Shown: positions 9,086 through 17,634 of the stretch, piece after piece
How positions within the stretch are numbered: position 1 is the first letter of the stretch
Layout of the letters: every line of letters starts with the position of its first letter
NCBI GenBank assembly: GCA_031287525.1
Contig: JAITSU010000073.1
Coordinates: 1-32,593 of the forward strand
Source of the DNA: Zoogloeaceae bacterium
Lineage (GTDB): Bacteria > Pseudomonadota > Gammaproteobacteria > Burkholderiales > Rhodocyclaceae
Direction: 5' to 3'
DNA length: 32,593 nucleotides
The notes under the pieces: model-generated
Databases searched by the model: none
What the model was told of the DNA's origin: nothing
Seen by the model: only the letters and a program-made list of their open reading frames with translations
Translations under genes and position numbers: made by a program

Positions 9086-9092
9086 CTCTAAC
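9086..9092 (-). repeat. GTTAGAG core (possible attC/attI R' box)
   Basis: The minus strand reads GTTAGAG just before the start of the 112-residue membrane protein. It matches the arm of the attC at 8738-8744 and would be the 5' boundary of the same cassette. I could not find the matching R'' arm further upstream, so the second site is incomplete or absent. Confidence 0.4.
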
Positions 9093-9259
9093 GTGTTTTT
9101 CTTTGCTTTTCCAGGCGATGCCCTGTTTCCATTTCTACCGCCACGCCGTAGCCGAACCGAAAGTGAGTCATCATACACGAGCGTCAGGGAGCGACCACAA
9201 TTTTTCATAAACGCAGACTTCTGCCATTCTCGCAGATGTCATTTTTCTGGAATTTCCCC

Positions 9260-9331
9260 ATGCCCCGCCGTCCCCGTCTTGTCGTGGCAAATGTCCCGCT
9301 CCATCTGGTTCAGCGTGGTCACCATCGATAG
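9260..9331 (+). pseudogene. N-terminal fragment of REP-associated tyrosine transposase (RAYT)
   Basis: ATG 9260 gives MPRRPRLVVANVPLHLVQRG followed by HHR and a TAG stop. This is the hallmark N-terminus of Y1-type REP-associated transposases (MPRRPRL...P.H..QRGNNR). The HUH catalytic region is missing, so the gene is dead. The rest of the 9078-9412 gap between the cassette gene and nadC shows no other coding sequence. RAYTs mobilise REP palindromes, which matches the palindrome-rich surroundings. Confidence 0.75.
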
Positions 9332-9412
9332 GCGTGTAAGATTGCCTTGCTACCTGACGCCTCTACCCACAACCATGTAAAATCTTCCCTTCGCTTCCTT
9401 TTGTCCAAAACC

Positions 9413-10291
9413 ATGTTGCTCGACTTTCCCTGTCCCCTGCGCGATGAAATCGTTGCCAATGTCCGCGCCGCGCTTGCCGAGGATGTGGGGACGGGGGATT
9501 TAACCGCGCAACTGGTGCCTGCGGAGCAGGGCGGGCGGGCGCGGCTCATCAGTCGGGAGGCGGCGATACTCTGCGGGCGGGCGTGGTTTGACGAATGCTT
9601 TGCCCAACTCGATGCCCGCTACGGCACATCCACCCGCATCGATTGGCAGGTGGAAGAGGGCGGCAGGCTTGCCCCTGACCAACTCATTTGCGAACTTTCC
9701 GGCAATGCCCGTACCTTGCTCACGGGCGAACGCTCCGCGCTGAATTTTCTGCAACTCCTGTCCGGCGTGGCGACCAAAACCCGCCATTACGTCGACCGCA
9801 TCGCGGACACCCCGGCGCAGGTGGTCGATACCCGCAAGACCTTGCCGGGGCTGCGGCTGGCGCAGAAATATGCGGTGCGCGCGGGCGGCGGCGGCAATCA
9901 CCGGCTGGCGCTTTGGGATGCCATGCTCATCAAGGAAAATCACATTCTGGCGGCGGGCAGCATCGCCGCCGCCATCGCCGCCGCCGGGGACATCGCCCGC
10001 GCCGCTGGCGAGCGTTGCCGCTTCGTGCAGGTGGAAGTGGAAAATCTCACGGAAACCCGCGCCGCGCTGGAGGCGGGCGCGAAAATGTTGCTGCTCGACA
10101 ATTTCAGTCTGGAGATGCTGCGGCAGGCGGTCGACCTGAATCAGGGGCGCGCCGTGCTGGAAGCCTCTGGCGGCGTCAGCGAGGCGACCCTGCGTCCCAT
10201 CGCGGAAACCGGCGTCGACCGCATTTCCGTCGGCGCGTTGAGCAAGGATGTCCGCGCGGTCGACCTCTCCATGCGCTTTATTCCCTCATAA
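9413..10291 (+). CDS. nadC: Nicotinate-nucleotide pyrophosphorylase (quinolinate phosphoribosyltransferase)
   Basis: NadC converts quinolinate and PRPP to nicotinate mononucleotide, CO2 and PPi in de novo NAD synthesis. From ATG 9413 the 292-residue length is typical. Visible motifs are EDVGTGDLT near the N-terminus, [10 protein letters not shown] (139-148), the following QKYAV..GGGGNHR and LIKENHI phosphate/substrate-binding run, EVEVENL, LLLDN and EASGG. ATG 9413 is preferred over 9347, because the extra 22 residues are not part of the family and overlap repeat-rich DNA. The ybaK-type gene begins 6 bases downstream and is probably cotranscribed. Confidence 0.96.
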   Translation: MLLDFPCPLRDEIVANVRAALAEDVGTGDLTAQLVPAEQGGRARLISREAAILCGRAWFDECFAQLDARYGTSTRIDWQVEEGGRLAPDQLICELSGNARTLLTGERSALNFLQLLSGVATKTRHYVDRIADTPAQVVDTRKTLPGLRLAQKYAVRAGGGGNHRLALWDAMLIKENHILAAGSIAAAIAAAGDIARAAGERCRFVQVEVENLTETRAALEAGAKMLLLDNFSLEMLRQAVDLNQGRAVLEASGGVSEATLRPIAETGVDRISVGALSKDVRAVDLSMRFIPS

Positions 10292-10297
10292 AACATC

Positions 10298-10771
10298 ATG
10301 TCCGAAACGCCCGCCACCCGCTTTTTGCGCCAGCACAAAATCGCCTTCATCGGGCATGTCTACGATTACGTGGCGCATGGCGGCACGGCGGCTTCCGCGC
10401 AAGGTCTGGCGGTGGATGAGCATCTGGTGGTCAAGACGCTGGTGTTTGAGGACGAACACGCAAAGCCCCTGATTGTGCTCATGCACGGCGATCGCAAGGT
10501 TTCCGCCAGGGAACTGGCGCGGCAAATCGGCGTCAAGAGCGTTGCCCCCTGCGCGCCGGAAACGGCGCAGCGACATAGCGGATACAGGGTCGGAGGGACG
10601 AGTCCCTTTGGCACGAAAAAGGCGCTGCCGGTTTTTGTGCAGCAAAGCATTCTGGATTTGCCGAAAATCTATATCAACGGCGGACGGCGCGGTTTTCTGG
10701 TGGAAATTGACCCGCGCCATTTGCTGCCCCTGCTCAATCCCGTGCTGGTCAATGTGGCGTTGGAGAAATGA
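10298..10771 (+). CDS. ybaK: YbaK/EbsC-family Cys-tRNA(Pro)/aminoacyl-tRNA deacylase
   Basis: A 157-residue YbaK-domain protein. YbaK hydrolyses misacylated Cys-tRNA(Pro) in trans, correcting a prolyl-tRNA synthetase error. The family motif VGGTSPFGTKKALPVFV is intact, as are VKTLVF near the middle and the INGGRRGFLVEIDP C-terminal strand pair. It follows nadC by 6 bases on the same strand. The family also includes related editing enzymes, so the tRNA specificity is inferred from similarity only. Confidence 0.9.
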   Translation: MSETPATRFLRQHKIAFIGHVYDYVAHGGTAASAQGLAVDEHLVVKTLVFEDEHAKPLIVLMHGDRKVSARELARQIGVKSVAPCAPETAQRHSGYRVGGTSPFGTKKALPVFVQQSILDLPKIYINGGRRGFLVEIDPRHLLPLLNPVLVNVALEK

Positions 10772-10794
10772 TGTTTGCGCGTCCCCCTGACCCG

Positions 10795-10822
10795 GTAGGG
10801 GCGGTTCGCGAACCGCCCCTAC
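10795..10822. repeat. Perfect 28-bp palindrome (GGGGCGGTTCGCGAACCGCC core)
   Basis: The arms GTAGGGGCGGTTCG and CGAACCGCCCCTAC are exact reverse complements with no loop. A partial copy is at 7791-7814. It lies between ybaK and the transporter gene and could form a strong hairpin, but no T tract follows, so I treat it as a dispersed palindrome rather than a standard terminator. Confidence 0.8.
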
Positions 10823-10885
10823 AACCGCCCGCAAAACGCATGATTCGGTTCGCCTTCATCAATTTCGCAAAGTGAGATTTCCGCC

Positions 10886-12244
10886 ATGAGCCAATCCGCC
10901 GCTCCCCGTTCCACATGGTCGAACCGCTGGGCTTTTATTCTGGTCACCATCGGGTCTTCCGTGGGATTGGGCAATATCTGGAAATTCCCCTACATGGCGG
11001 GGTCGCAGGGCGGCAGCGCCTTTGTGCTGGTGTATCTGGTTTGCGTGTTGCTGATTGGACTGCCGCTGTTGATGGCGGAAATTTCGATCGGGCGGCGCGG
11101 CAAGGGGAATCCGGTTGCCGCCATGCTGAATGTGGCGGGTGAAACCGGCAACACCTCGTGGTGGGGTTTGCTGGGCTGGGTCGGGATGTTGGGCGCGTTG
11201 CTGATTTTGTCCTTTTACAGCGTCGTGTCGGGCTGGATTGTGGATTATCTGTTCAAGGCGCTCACCGGCTTTCAGGTCGCCACGCCGGAAGCGGCGCAGC
11301 AAAGTTTCGCGGCGCTGTTGGGCAATCCCTACCAGTTGGCGCTCTGGCACTCCATCTTTATGGCGTTCATCGTCGGCGTCGTGGCGCGTGGCGTGGTGTC
11401 GGGCATCGAAATTGCGAACAAGGTCTTGATGCCCTGCCTGTTCCTGATTCTGGTGCTGCTCACCCTTTGGGGCTGGGTAGCGGGCGACATGTCCGCCGCA
11501 TGGCATTTTATGTTCGATTTCAAATTTTCCGCAATCACGCCCACCGTCGTTCTCGCCGCTTTGGGACACGCTTTTTTCTCGCTGAGTCTGGGCATGGGCG
11601 CCATCATGGCTTATGGCTCTTATCTGGACAAAAACACCAGCATCGCCAACACCAGCCTCTGGGTCGCGGCGGCGGGAACACTGGTGGGGATTCTGGCGGG
11701 GCTGGCGATTTTTTCGCTGACCTTTCAATACGGGCTGCAACCCGGCAGCGGCGCGGGGCTGATTCTGCAAACCTTGCCGCTGGCGTTTTTCCACATGCCC
11801 GGCGGCAACCTGTTCGCCGTATTCTTTTTCCTGCTCGTCCTGTTCGCCGCCTGGACTTCCGCCATTTCCCTGCTCGAACCCTTCGTTTCCTGGCTTACCG
11901 AGCGTTTGAGCATCCACCGTCCCACCGCCGCCTGGAGTACGGGGCTGGCGGTGTGGCTGTTGGGTCTGGCAAGCTGCCTCTCCTTCAACGAATGGAACCA
12001 CTACCGTTTTTTCGGACTCAACCTGTTCGACGCGCTGGACTACCTCACCAGCCGCATCATGATGCCCCTCTCCGGCTTGACCATCGCCATTTTCGTCGGT
12101 TGGGCAATGGGACGCGCGGCCGTCGCCGACGAACTCCGCCTGAAATCCCGCGCCTTCACTTTGTGGTTCAACGTCTTGCGCTACATCGTGCCGGTGGGCA
12201 TTTCGCTGGTATTTTTGTCGAGTATTCTGGGGTGGGTAGAGTAG
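10886..12244 (+). CDS. Neurotransmitter:sodium symporter (NSS/SNF family) transporter
   Basis: 452 residues with about eleven to twelve hydrophobic helices. The first helix carries the NSS signature: GSSVGLGNIWKFPYMAGSQG (23-42), the broken helix that binds sodium and substrate in LeuT. Bacterial NSS proteins import amino acids with sodium across the inner membrane; the substrate cannot be read from the sequence. It starts at ATG 10886 after a palindrome-containing gap and is followed 10 bases later by a small membrane protein gene on the same strand. Confidence 0.92.
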   Translation: MSQSAAPRSTWSNRWAFILVTIGSSVGLGNIWKFPYMAGSQGGSAFVLVYLVCVLLIGLPLLMAEISIGRRGKGNPVAAMLNVAGETGNTSWWGLLGWVGMLGALLILSFYSVVSGWIVDYLFKALTGFQVATPEAAQQSFAALLGNPYQLALWHSIFMAFIVGVVARGVVSGIEIANKVLMPCLFLILVLLTLWGWVAGDMSAAWHFMFDFKFSAITPTVVLAALGHAFFSLSLGMGAIMAYGSYLDKNTSIANTSLWVAAAGTLVGILAGLAIFSLTFQYGLQPGSGAGLILQTLPLAFFHMPGGNLFAVFFFLLVLFAAWTSAISLLEPFVSWLTERLSIHRPTAAWSTGLAVWLLGLASCLSFNEWNHYRFFGLNLFDALDYLTSRIMMPLSGLTIAIFVGWAMGRAAVADELRLKSRAFTLWFNVLRYIVPVGISLVFLSSILGWVE

Positions 12245-12254
12245 GGGGCAATAA

Positions 12255-12764
12255 ATGAGCAAAGGCTGGATTCTGGCAAATATCGCCATCATGCCTGGCA
12301 TGATGGCGATTACGCCATTTTTGTCCGAAGACATGCTGTGCTTCGCCATCGAAATACTGGCGCTCTATTTGTTTTCCTATTTCATCAGAAGCATCGGTGT
12401 GCTCTGCAAAAGCCCGGAAATCAACAAAAGTTTGCTGCTCATTCCCGTATTGATGATCGTCGTCTTTTATTTATATATTGAAACCATCATCGGCTTGCAA
12501 CGCAGCATGGATGAATCCATTTTTTCCTATATCAATGTCAGCGACAATCATGATGTCACCTGCCGCAACAATGATGTCTGTTCAATCGACAATCAACACA
12601 TCGTCATTCATCGGTATATTGAAAAAAACTACACCATCTCCCGTGAGAACGGCTGCCTGAAAATCACAAGCATTTACACCCGATTGACCGAGGGCAATTA
12701 TTTCCGGTATGAAAAATGCCCCGTCACGGAAGCATCCACAGAAACAATCATCAATCGCCCATAG
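12255..12764 (+). CDS. Hypothetical membrane protein
   Basis: 169 residues with two or three hydrophobic segments in the first half (ILANIAIMPGMMAI, FAIEILALYLFSYFIRSIGVL, LLLIPVLMIVVFYLYIETIIG) and a Cys-containing soluble C-terminal half (CRNNDVCSID, CLKITSIYTRL, YEKCPVTE) that may be periplasmic with disulfides. No family recognised. GGGGG lies 7 bases before ATG 12255. GC is lower than the neighbours. The start overlaps a perfect palindrome (12282-12310), which might instead belong to the end of the transporter transcript; a start at ATG 12333 (MLCFAIEIL) is an alternative. Confidence 0.6.
   Translation: MSKGWILANIAIMPGMMAITPFLSEDMLCFAIEILALYLFSYFIRSIGVLCKSPEINKSLLLIPVLMIVVFYLYIETIIGLQRSMDESIFSYINVSDNHDVTCRNNDVCSIDNQHIVIHRYIEKNYTISRENGCLKITSIYTRLTEGNYFRYEKCPVTEASTETIINRP
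12282..12310. repeat. Perfect 14-bp inverted repeat with 1-base centre
   Basis: ATCGCCATCATGCC, one T, then GGCATGATGGCGAT. It encodes the symmetrical peptide IAIMPGMMAI in the hypothetical gene. There is no T tract, but it sits 38 bases after the transporter stop and could stabilise that transcript's 3' end. Confidence 0.7.
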
Positions 12765-12851
12765 CAAGGAAAACCGGCGAGCGATGACGGTCGCCCCTAC
12801 CGCCTTGCCCCCCGAAATGCTACCTTTACGTTTTTTCCTTCCGAGGCTGCC

Positions 12852-14225
12852 ATGACTGCACTGACTTCCCTGCGTACTTACCTGACACCGGACGAGATGC
12901 CGACGCATTGGTACAACATGGTGGCGGATTTGTCACATCCGCCTGCCCCGCCTTTGGGACGCGACGGACAGCCGGTGAGCGCGGAGCAGATGTCGGCGAT
13001 TTTTCCGCTGCCGATTCTGGAACAGGAGATGAGCGGCGAACGCTGGATTCCGATTCCTGACGAGGTGCGGCAGATTTACGCGCTCTGGCGTCCCGCGCCG
13101 CTGGTGCGGGCGGCGCGACTGGAAGCCTTGTTGGGGACGCGCGCGAAAATTTTTTACAAGTATGAAGGCGTGTCGCCCGCCGGTTCGCACAAGCCCAATT
13201 CCGCTGTGCCGCAGGCGTTTTACAACAAGCTGGCGGGCACGAAAAAACTGACGACGGAAACCGGCGCGGGGCAGTGGGGGTCTTCCATCGCGTTCGCGGG
13301 GCAGATGTTCGGCTTGCCGGTACGGGTATTCATGGTCAAGGTGAGTTACGAGCAAAAGCCGTTTCGCCGGTCGATGATGCAAACCTGGGGGGCGGAGGTG
13401 TTTTCCAGCCCGACCCACCTGACCCAGTCGGGACGCACGGCGCTCTCGGCTGACCCGGATTGTCAGGGTTCGCTCGGTCTGGCGATTTCCGAGGCGGTGG
13501 AGGAGGCGGTCGCGGACAAGGACACTTGTTATACGCTGGGTTCGGTGTTGAATCATGTGCTCCTGCATCAGACGGTCATCGGGCTGGAAGCGAAAAAGCA
13601 GTTCGACAAGTTGGGGCTGTATCCCGATGTGGTCATCGGGCCTTGCGGCGGCGGCTCGTCGTTTGGCGGTATCGCCTTTCCTTTTCTCGCGGACAAGGCG
13701 ACGGGCGACAAGCGGGCGGCGAATTTGCGGGCGGTGGCGGTGGAGCCAAGCTCCTGCCCCACGCTGACGAAAGGGAGCTATGCTTATGACTTTGGTGATG
13801 TTGCAGGCTTCACCCCCTTGATGAAAATGTTTACCCTTGGGCACGATTTTATGCCGCCCGGCATCCACGCGGGCGGGTTGCGCTATCACGGCGCGAGCCA
13901 ACTGGTGTCGCAGGTGGTGCATGAAGGTCTGGTGGAAGCGGTCGCGGTGCAACAACTGGCGACCTTCGAGGCGGGGGTGCAGTTCGCCCGCGCCGAGGGC
14001 ATCATCCCCGCGCCGGAATCCTGTCATGCCATCCGCGTTGCCATCGACGAGGCAAAAGCCGCCGACGCTGCGGGCGAGGAACGGGTGATTCTGTTCAATC
14101 TGACCGGACACGGGCATTTCGACATGGCGTCTTATGACCGTTTCCTGGCGGGCAAGCTGGAAAATTTCGCCTATCCCGCCGAAGCCATCGCCGCTTCGCT
14201 CGCGCATTTGCCCAAGGTGGATTGA
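12852..14225 (+). CDS. TrpB2-type tryptophan synthase beta-like PLP enzyme
   Basis: A 457-residue protein of the long TrpB2 branch of fold-type II PLP enzymes. The PLP lysine is K114 in AGSHKPNSA, TETGAGQWG follows as the substrate-binding loop, and GPCGGGSSFGG (near 263-273) binds the cofactor phosphate. TrpB2 proteins make tryptophan from indole and serine and often act without TrpA; no trpA is adjacent, so the enzyme may salvage indole or act on another substrate. ATG 12852 follows a T-rich stretch. A SPOR-domain gene starts 6 bases after the stop. Confidence 0.9.
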   Translation: MTALTSLRTYLTPDEMPTHWYNMVADLSHPPAPPLGRDGQPVSAEQMSAIFPLPILEQEMSGERWIPIPDEVRQIYALWRPAPLVRAARLEALLGTRAKIFYKYEGVSPAGSHKPNSAVPQAFYNKLAGTKKLTTETGAGQWGSSIAFAGQMFGLPVRVFMVKVSYEQKPFRRSMMQTWGAEVFSSPTHLTQSGRTALSADPDCQGSLGLAISEAVEEAVADKDTCYTLGSVLNHVLLHQTVIGLEAKKQFDKLGLYPDVVIGPCGGGSSFGGIAFPFLADKATGDKRAANLRAVAVEPSSCPTLTKGSYAYDFGDVAGFTPLMKMFTLGHDFMPPGIHAGGLRYHGASQLVSQVVHEGLVEAVAVQQLATFEAGVQFARAEGIIPAPESCHAIRVAIDEAKAADAAGEERVILFNLTGHGHFDMASYDRFLAGKLENFAYPAEAIAASLAHLPKVD

Positions 14226-14231
14226 ACGTTC

Positions 14232-14933
14232 ATGCGTACGCTGGTTTTCGTCCTGATTTTCGCCAATCTGCTGTTTTTCGCTTACGCGCAGGGCTATTTC
14301 GGCGAGGAAGTTTCGCCGGACGCGGCGCATCTCGCGCAGCAGGTCAAGCCGGAACGCTTGCAATTGATGTGGCGTCCGGGGGAAGCGCCAGCGGCGGATG
14401 CGGCAATGTCCGCGCCCGACAGTCCCGCCGTGTCGCCTGTCGAGTCCGCGCCAGTTGAATCTTCCCCGGTTACGCAAACGCAAACTGCCGCCGATGTATC
14501 GCCCACTTCCTGCCTGCTGTTGAGTGGTCTGCAAACTGCTGACGCCGACCGGCTGGCGGGGCTGGCGATGACGGCGCAACTCGCGGTGGTGCAACGGAGC
14601 GAAAGCTGGTGGGTGTTCATCCCGTCGCAGGGCGACCGCGCCACCGCCGAGAAAAAGGCGAACGAGCTGACGGGGCTGGGCGTCAGGGATTTCACCATCG
14701 TCAATGAAGAAGGCGCGCAGCAATTCGCTATTTCGCTGGGGGTTTATTCGCGCGAGGAAAACGCCAATCGCCGTCTGGAAGAATTGCGCGACAAAAAAGT
14801 TCGCAGCGCCCGCGTCGGTCCGCGTCGTCTGGAAAACGCGCGGCAAACGCTGGAAGTTCGGGGCGACGCGTTGACCGCGTTGAGTTTCCGCCAAACCTTG
14901 CCAGCGGGCGTTTCGGCAAGGGATTGTCCCTGA
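14232..14933 (+). CDS. SPOR-domain membrane-anchored protein
   Basis: 233 residues. An N-terminal anchor (LVFVLIFANLLFFAYAQGYF) is followed by a Pro/Ala/Ser-rich linker (about 50-95) and a C-terminal SPOR-like domain (about 98-200: SCLLLSGL..., WWVFIPSQGDRATAEKKANEL, FAISLGVYSREENANRRLEEL). SPOR domains bind denuded septal peptidoglycan, so a cell-division or envelope role is likely. The next gene, coaE, starts one base after its TGA, which indicates one transcript with trpB2 and coaE. Confidence 0.82.
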   Translation: MRTLVFVLIFANLLFFAYAQGYFGEEVSPDAAHLAQQVKPERLQLMWRPGEAPAADAAMSAPDSPAVSPVESAPVESSPVTQTQTAADVSPTSCLLLSGLQTADADRLAGLAMTAQLAVVQRSESWWVFIPSQGDRATAEKKANELTGLGVRDFTIVNEEGAQQFAISLGVYSREENANRRLEELRDKKVRSARVGPRRLENARQTLEVRGDALTALSFRQTLPAGVSARDCP

Positions 14934-14934
14934 A

Positions 14935-15576
14935 ATGCCGTTCAAGGTCGGGCTGACTGGCGGCATCGGCAGCGGTAAAAGCACCGTGGCGGAGGCGTTC
15001 GTCGCCCTGGGCGCCGGTTTGATTGATACGGACAAAATCGCGCGTCGCCTGACGACCATCGGCGGCGAAGCCTTACCTCTGCTGGCGGATGCCTTCGGCG
15101 CGGGGATTCTGGCTGCCGATGGCAGTTTGAACCGGGCGCTCATGCGACAGAAAGTTTTTGCGGATGCAGCGGCTCGCCGCCGTCTGGAAAGCATCCTGCA
15201 TCCGCTGATTCGTGCGCATTCCCTTGCCGAAATCGCGGCGTCCCACGCGCCCTGGTTGTTGATTGATATTCCCTTGCTGGTCGCCGTCGGGCGCGAAGCT
15301 TACGCGCTCGATCGGGCGCTGGTCGTGGATTGCCCGGAAAGTTTGCAAATCGAACGGGTCATGGCGCGCAGCGGTCTTGCCGAGGTGGAAGTCGTCGCCA
15401 TGATGTCGGCGCAATCCAGTCGGGCGGAACGTCTGGCGATTGCCGATGATGTGATTGACAACAGCGGCAGTCTTGCCGATTTACAGCGCCAAGTCGCCGC
15501 TTTGCACCCATGTTATCTGAAAATGGCGTCAATACAGGATGCATCGGGGCAGGACATGAGCAAAAATCGCCGCTGA
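14935..15576 (+). CDS. coaE: Dephospho-CoA kinase
   Basis: CoaE phosphorylates dephospho-CoA with ATP, the last step of coenzyme A synthesis. The 213-residue protein has a P-loop GGIGSGKS (9-16), the DTDKIAR motif that positions the substrate, LHPLIR, and the IPLL(V) strand typical of the family. The C-terminal tail after about residue 195 (YLKMASIQDASGQDMSKNRR) is unusual and may be an extension. coaE next to zapD and yacG is a conserved proteobacterial arrangement. Confidence 0.96.
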   Translation: MPFKVGLTGGIGSGKSTVAEAFVALGAGLIDTDKIARRLTTIGGEALPLLADAFGAGILAADGSLNRALMRQKVFADAAARRRLESILHPLIRAHSLAEIAASHAPWLLIDIPLLVAVGREAYALDRALVVDCPESLQIERVMARSGLAEVEVVAMMSAQSSRAERLAIADDVIDNSGSLADLQRQVAALHPCYLKMASIQDASGQDMSKNRR

Positions 15577-15662
15577 CTATTTTTGCGACAATGTAAAGTA
15601 ACACCTTGTGATTTCCCGCTAATCCATTCAAAATTATAGGAATTTCTCCAATCGGGTGCAGT

Positions 15663-16454
15663 GTGATTACTTACGAATATCCTTTCAATGAGCGCATACG
15701 CACGCTGTTGCGCCTGGAAGCCCTGTTCGATAATGTGGCGCACTTTTCCAGTCTGGACGGCGCGGCGGAAAACCATGCCGCGCTGGTCAATCTTTTTGAA
15801 GTGCTGGATGTGGCGGGTCGCACCGACCTGAAAATGGATTTGGTTCAGGAACTCGAACGCCAGCGTCAGACCTTGCTCGGCTTTCGCAATAATCCCGATA
15901 TTTCCGAAGACGCCCTTTCCGGCGCGTTGTACGAGATTGAGCAGGCGTCGTCGGCGCTGTTCACCCTGAACGGAAAATTCGGTCAACATTTGCGCGAGAA
16001 CGACTGGCTGATGAGCATCAAGAGCCGGATTCACATTCCCGGCGGCGCCTGCAAATTCGATTTGCCTTCCTACCATTATTGGCTGAACCAGTCCGTCGCC
16101 GCCCGCCACGCCGCGCTGGAGCACTGGACAAAAAGCATCCTGCCCGTGCGCGACGCGCTCGGAATTATCTTGCGGCTTTTGCGTTCCAGCGGCAGGGAAG
16201 AACATTTGACCGCCCGCAACGGGCAATACCAGCGCATGTCGGGGAACAGCGGCATGGGGGGCGGCAGCGGCGGCAACAATGTGACTTCGCAAATGGTGCG
16301 CATCATTCTGGCGCGCAGCGAGCAGAGCGTGCCGGAAGTTAGCGCCAACCGCTACGCCATCAACGTCCGTTTCATGCTTCCGCCCGAACCGGATTGCAAG
16401 CCCAGGGCGTGCGAACGGGATGTGGAATTTGAGTTGGCGTTTTGCAATCTATGA
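15663..16454 (+). CDS. zapD: ZapD cell-division protein (FtsZ-associated)
   Basis: 263 residues matching the ZapD/YacF family: start [18 protein letters not shown], an all-helical N-terminal half, then [21 protein letters not shown] and a beta-rich C-terminal half ending FELAFCNL. ZapD crosslinks FtsZ filaments at the division ring. The start is GTG 15663, since no ATG gives the conserved N-terminus. A Gly/Ser-rich insert ([14 protein letters not shown], about 195-208) interrupts the C-terminal half. Its stop overlaps the ATG of yacG in ATGA. Confidence 0.95.
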   Translation: MITYEYPFNERIRTLLRLEALFDNVAHFSSLDGAAENHAALVNLFEVLDVAGRTDLKMDLVQELERQRQTLLGFRNNPDISEDALSGALYEIEQASSALFTLNGKFGQHLRENDWLMSIKSRIHIPGGACKFDLPSYHYWLNQSVAARHAALEHWTKSILPVRDALGIILRLLRSSGREEHLTARNGQYQRMSGNSGMGGGSGGNNVTSQMVRIILARSEQSVPEVSANRYAINVRFMLPPEPDCKPRACERDVEFELAFCNL

Positions 16455-16642
16455 CCCCCACCGCGCCGCGCCAGGTTCCCTGCCCCCAATGCGGCAAACG
16501 CTCCCCGTGGAATCGGGACAACCCGTGGCGTCCCTTCTGCTCCGAACGCTGCAAACTCGTGGATTTGGGCGCGTGGGCGAATGAAGCATACAGAGTTCCA
16601 GATGAAGCGCAGGAGACAGAGGTGACAGGTGACAGGAATTAG
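16451..16642 (+). CDS. yacG: YacG zinc-binding DNA gyrase inhibitor
   Basis: A small protein of 63 residues with the YacG zinc finger: CPQCGK, then FCSERCK with the [10 protein letters not shown] bridge and [13 protein letters not shown]. YacG binds gyrase and inhibits its DNA binding. ATG 16451 overlaps the zapD stop by 4 bases and is preferred over upstream TTG 16442. The C-terminus (about the last ten residues, TEVTGDRN) is encoded by the dispersed GACAGG repeat, so the stop is probably displaced. Confidence 0.93.
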   Translation: MTPTAPRQVPCPQCGKRSPWNRDNPWRPFCSERCKLVDLGAWANEAYRVPDEAQETEVTGDRN

Positions 16643-16688
16643 TGGCGCTACGCGCCAAAAGTGCTGACACCTGCCCCCCGATCCCTGA
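16612..16688. repeat. Dispersed repeat cluster between yacG and the M23 gene (copy 2, inverted)
   Basis: Contains tandem GACAGGT units, a small hairpin TGGCGC-TAC-GCGCCA (16643-16658 area) and the inverted, one-mismatch copy (16669-16688) of the repeat at 5361-5380. It separates two convergent genes and could serve as a bidirectional transcription stop. Confidence 0.65.
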
Positions 16689-17621
16689 TCACTGCCGCGC
16701 AACCCGTACCGAAAGGAAGGTTGCCGGATCAAGCGGCAGGCTGTTCTGGCGCACTTCAAAATGCAGGTGCGGCCCGGTCGAACGCCCCGTAGTGCCCAAT
16801 TCGCCAATCTTCTGCCCGCGTCGCACGGTATCGCCAACGGAAACCGAGCGCGCCGACATGTGCGCGTAGCGGGTGATCAACTCGCCGCCGTGATTGATTT
16901 CGACCATGTTGCCGAATTCGGAATGAAACGCCGCATTGACCACCACGCCGCCCGCCGCCGCCAGAATGGGCGTGCCGTAGGGCGCGACGAAATCCAGCCC
17001 TTCATGCATCGCCAGCCCGCGCCCGAACGGGTCGTTGCGCCGACCGAAGGGCGAACCCAGACGCGCGTCGCCCGTGACCGGCAAGCTGGTGGGCAGGAAT
17101 TCGCGCCGCACCATGCTCTCGCGCAGGATGGCTTCCAGCGAAGAAAAATGCAGGGATTGCGCCTCAACCTGACTCGCCAGCGCGGTGAGTTCCTTGTCCA
17201 GCGCCTTTTCGTCAAAATGAACCGGCACGAAAGGCCCGCCTTGCGACGGTATCTGCGCGGCTGTTTCTGGTGGTATGCTTGCGGGCAGCGTTTGCGGCGC
17301 GGGCAATCCCGCCCGTGTCGACAGGCGTTGTCCAAGACCATCCAGCCGCGTGATTTGCGCCTGCAACTCGCCCAAACGGGAAGCCAGCGCCTGCAACTTG
17401 CTTTTGGCGCGTTGTTCGCTCTCTTGCAGTTCCTGTGTCTGCATGGCTTCAATCTGCGCCTGCACGATGGGCAGACGCCAGTGAATAGACAGCCATGAGA
17501 GAACCGTTGAGCCGCACAGCACCGCGATCAGGAAAAAGCCCAGGACGGCAACAATATGCCTGAAATCGAGATGGATGGTCTTTGCCGTGGAAAACCGGCT
17601 GGATAGCAGAATAATTTGCAT
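16689..17621 (-). CDS. M23-family peptidoglycan endopeptidase/regulator (LytM domain)
   Basis: About 310 residues from ATG 17621, which has AGGAC as RBS 8 bases upstream; the frame is open further upstream but those residues overlap the divergent DUF721 gene. A membrane anchor (HIVAVLGFFLIAVLCGSTVL) is followed by a coiled coil rich in Glu/Gln and a C-terminal LytM domain with HEGLDF and HLHFEV, which hold metal-binding His and Asp residues of active M23 enzymes, and GSPFGRRNDPFG before it. It likely cuts peptide crosslinks or activates other hydrolases in the periplasm. Its position beside DUF721 and lpxC matches betaproteobacterial chromosomes, where secA usually follows. Confidence 0.92.
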   Translation of the reverse strand: MQIILLSSRFSTAKTIHLDFRHIVAVLGFFLIAVLCGSTVLSWLSIHWRLPIVQAQIEAMQTQELQESEQRAKSKLQALASRLGELQAQITRLDGLGQRLSTRAGLPAPQTLPASIPPETAAQIPSQGGPFVPVHFDEKALDKELTALASQVEAQSLHFSSLEAILRESMVRREFLPTSLPVTGDARLGSPFGRRNDPFGRGLAMHEGLDFVAPYGTPILAAAGGVVVNAAFHSEFGNMVEINHGGELITRYAHMSARSVSVGDTVRRGQKIGELGTTGRSTGPHLHFEVRQNSLPLDPATFLSVRVARQ

Positions 17622-17634
17622 AGGTTTTGTCCTT

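Noticed and set aside
10859-12349. Minus-strand open frame of 496 codons opposite the NSS transporter
   Set aside because: Gln/His/Arg-rich antisense of transmembrane helices; the sense frame has the NSS signature.
12933-15194. Minus-strand open frame of 753 codons across trpB2-like, SPOR and coaE genes
   Set aside because: It overlaps three well-supported plus-strand genes and has no family features; low stop density comes from high GC.
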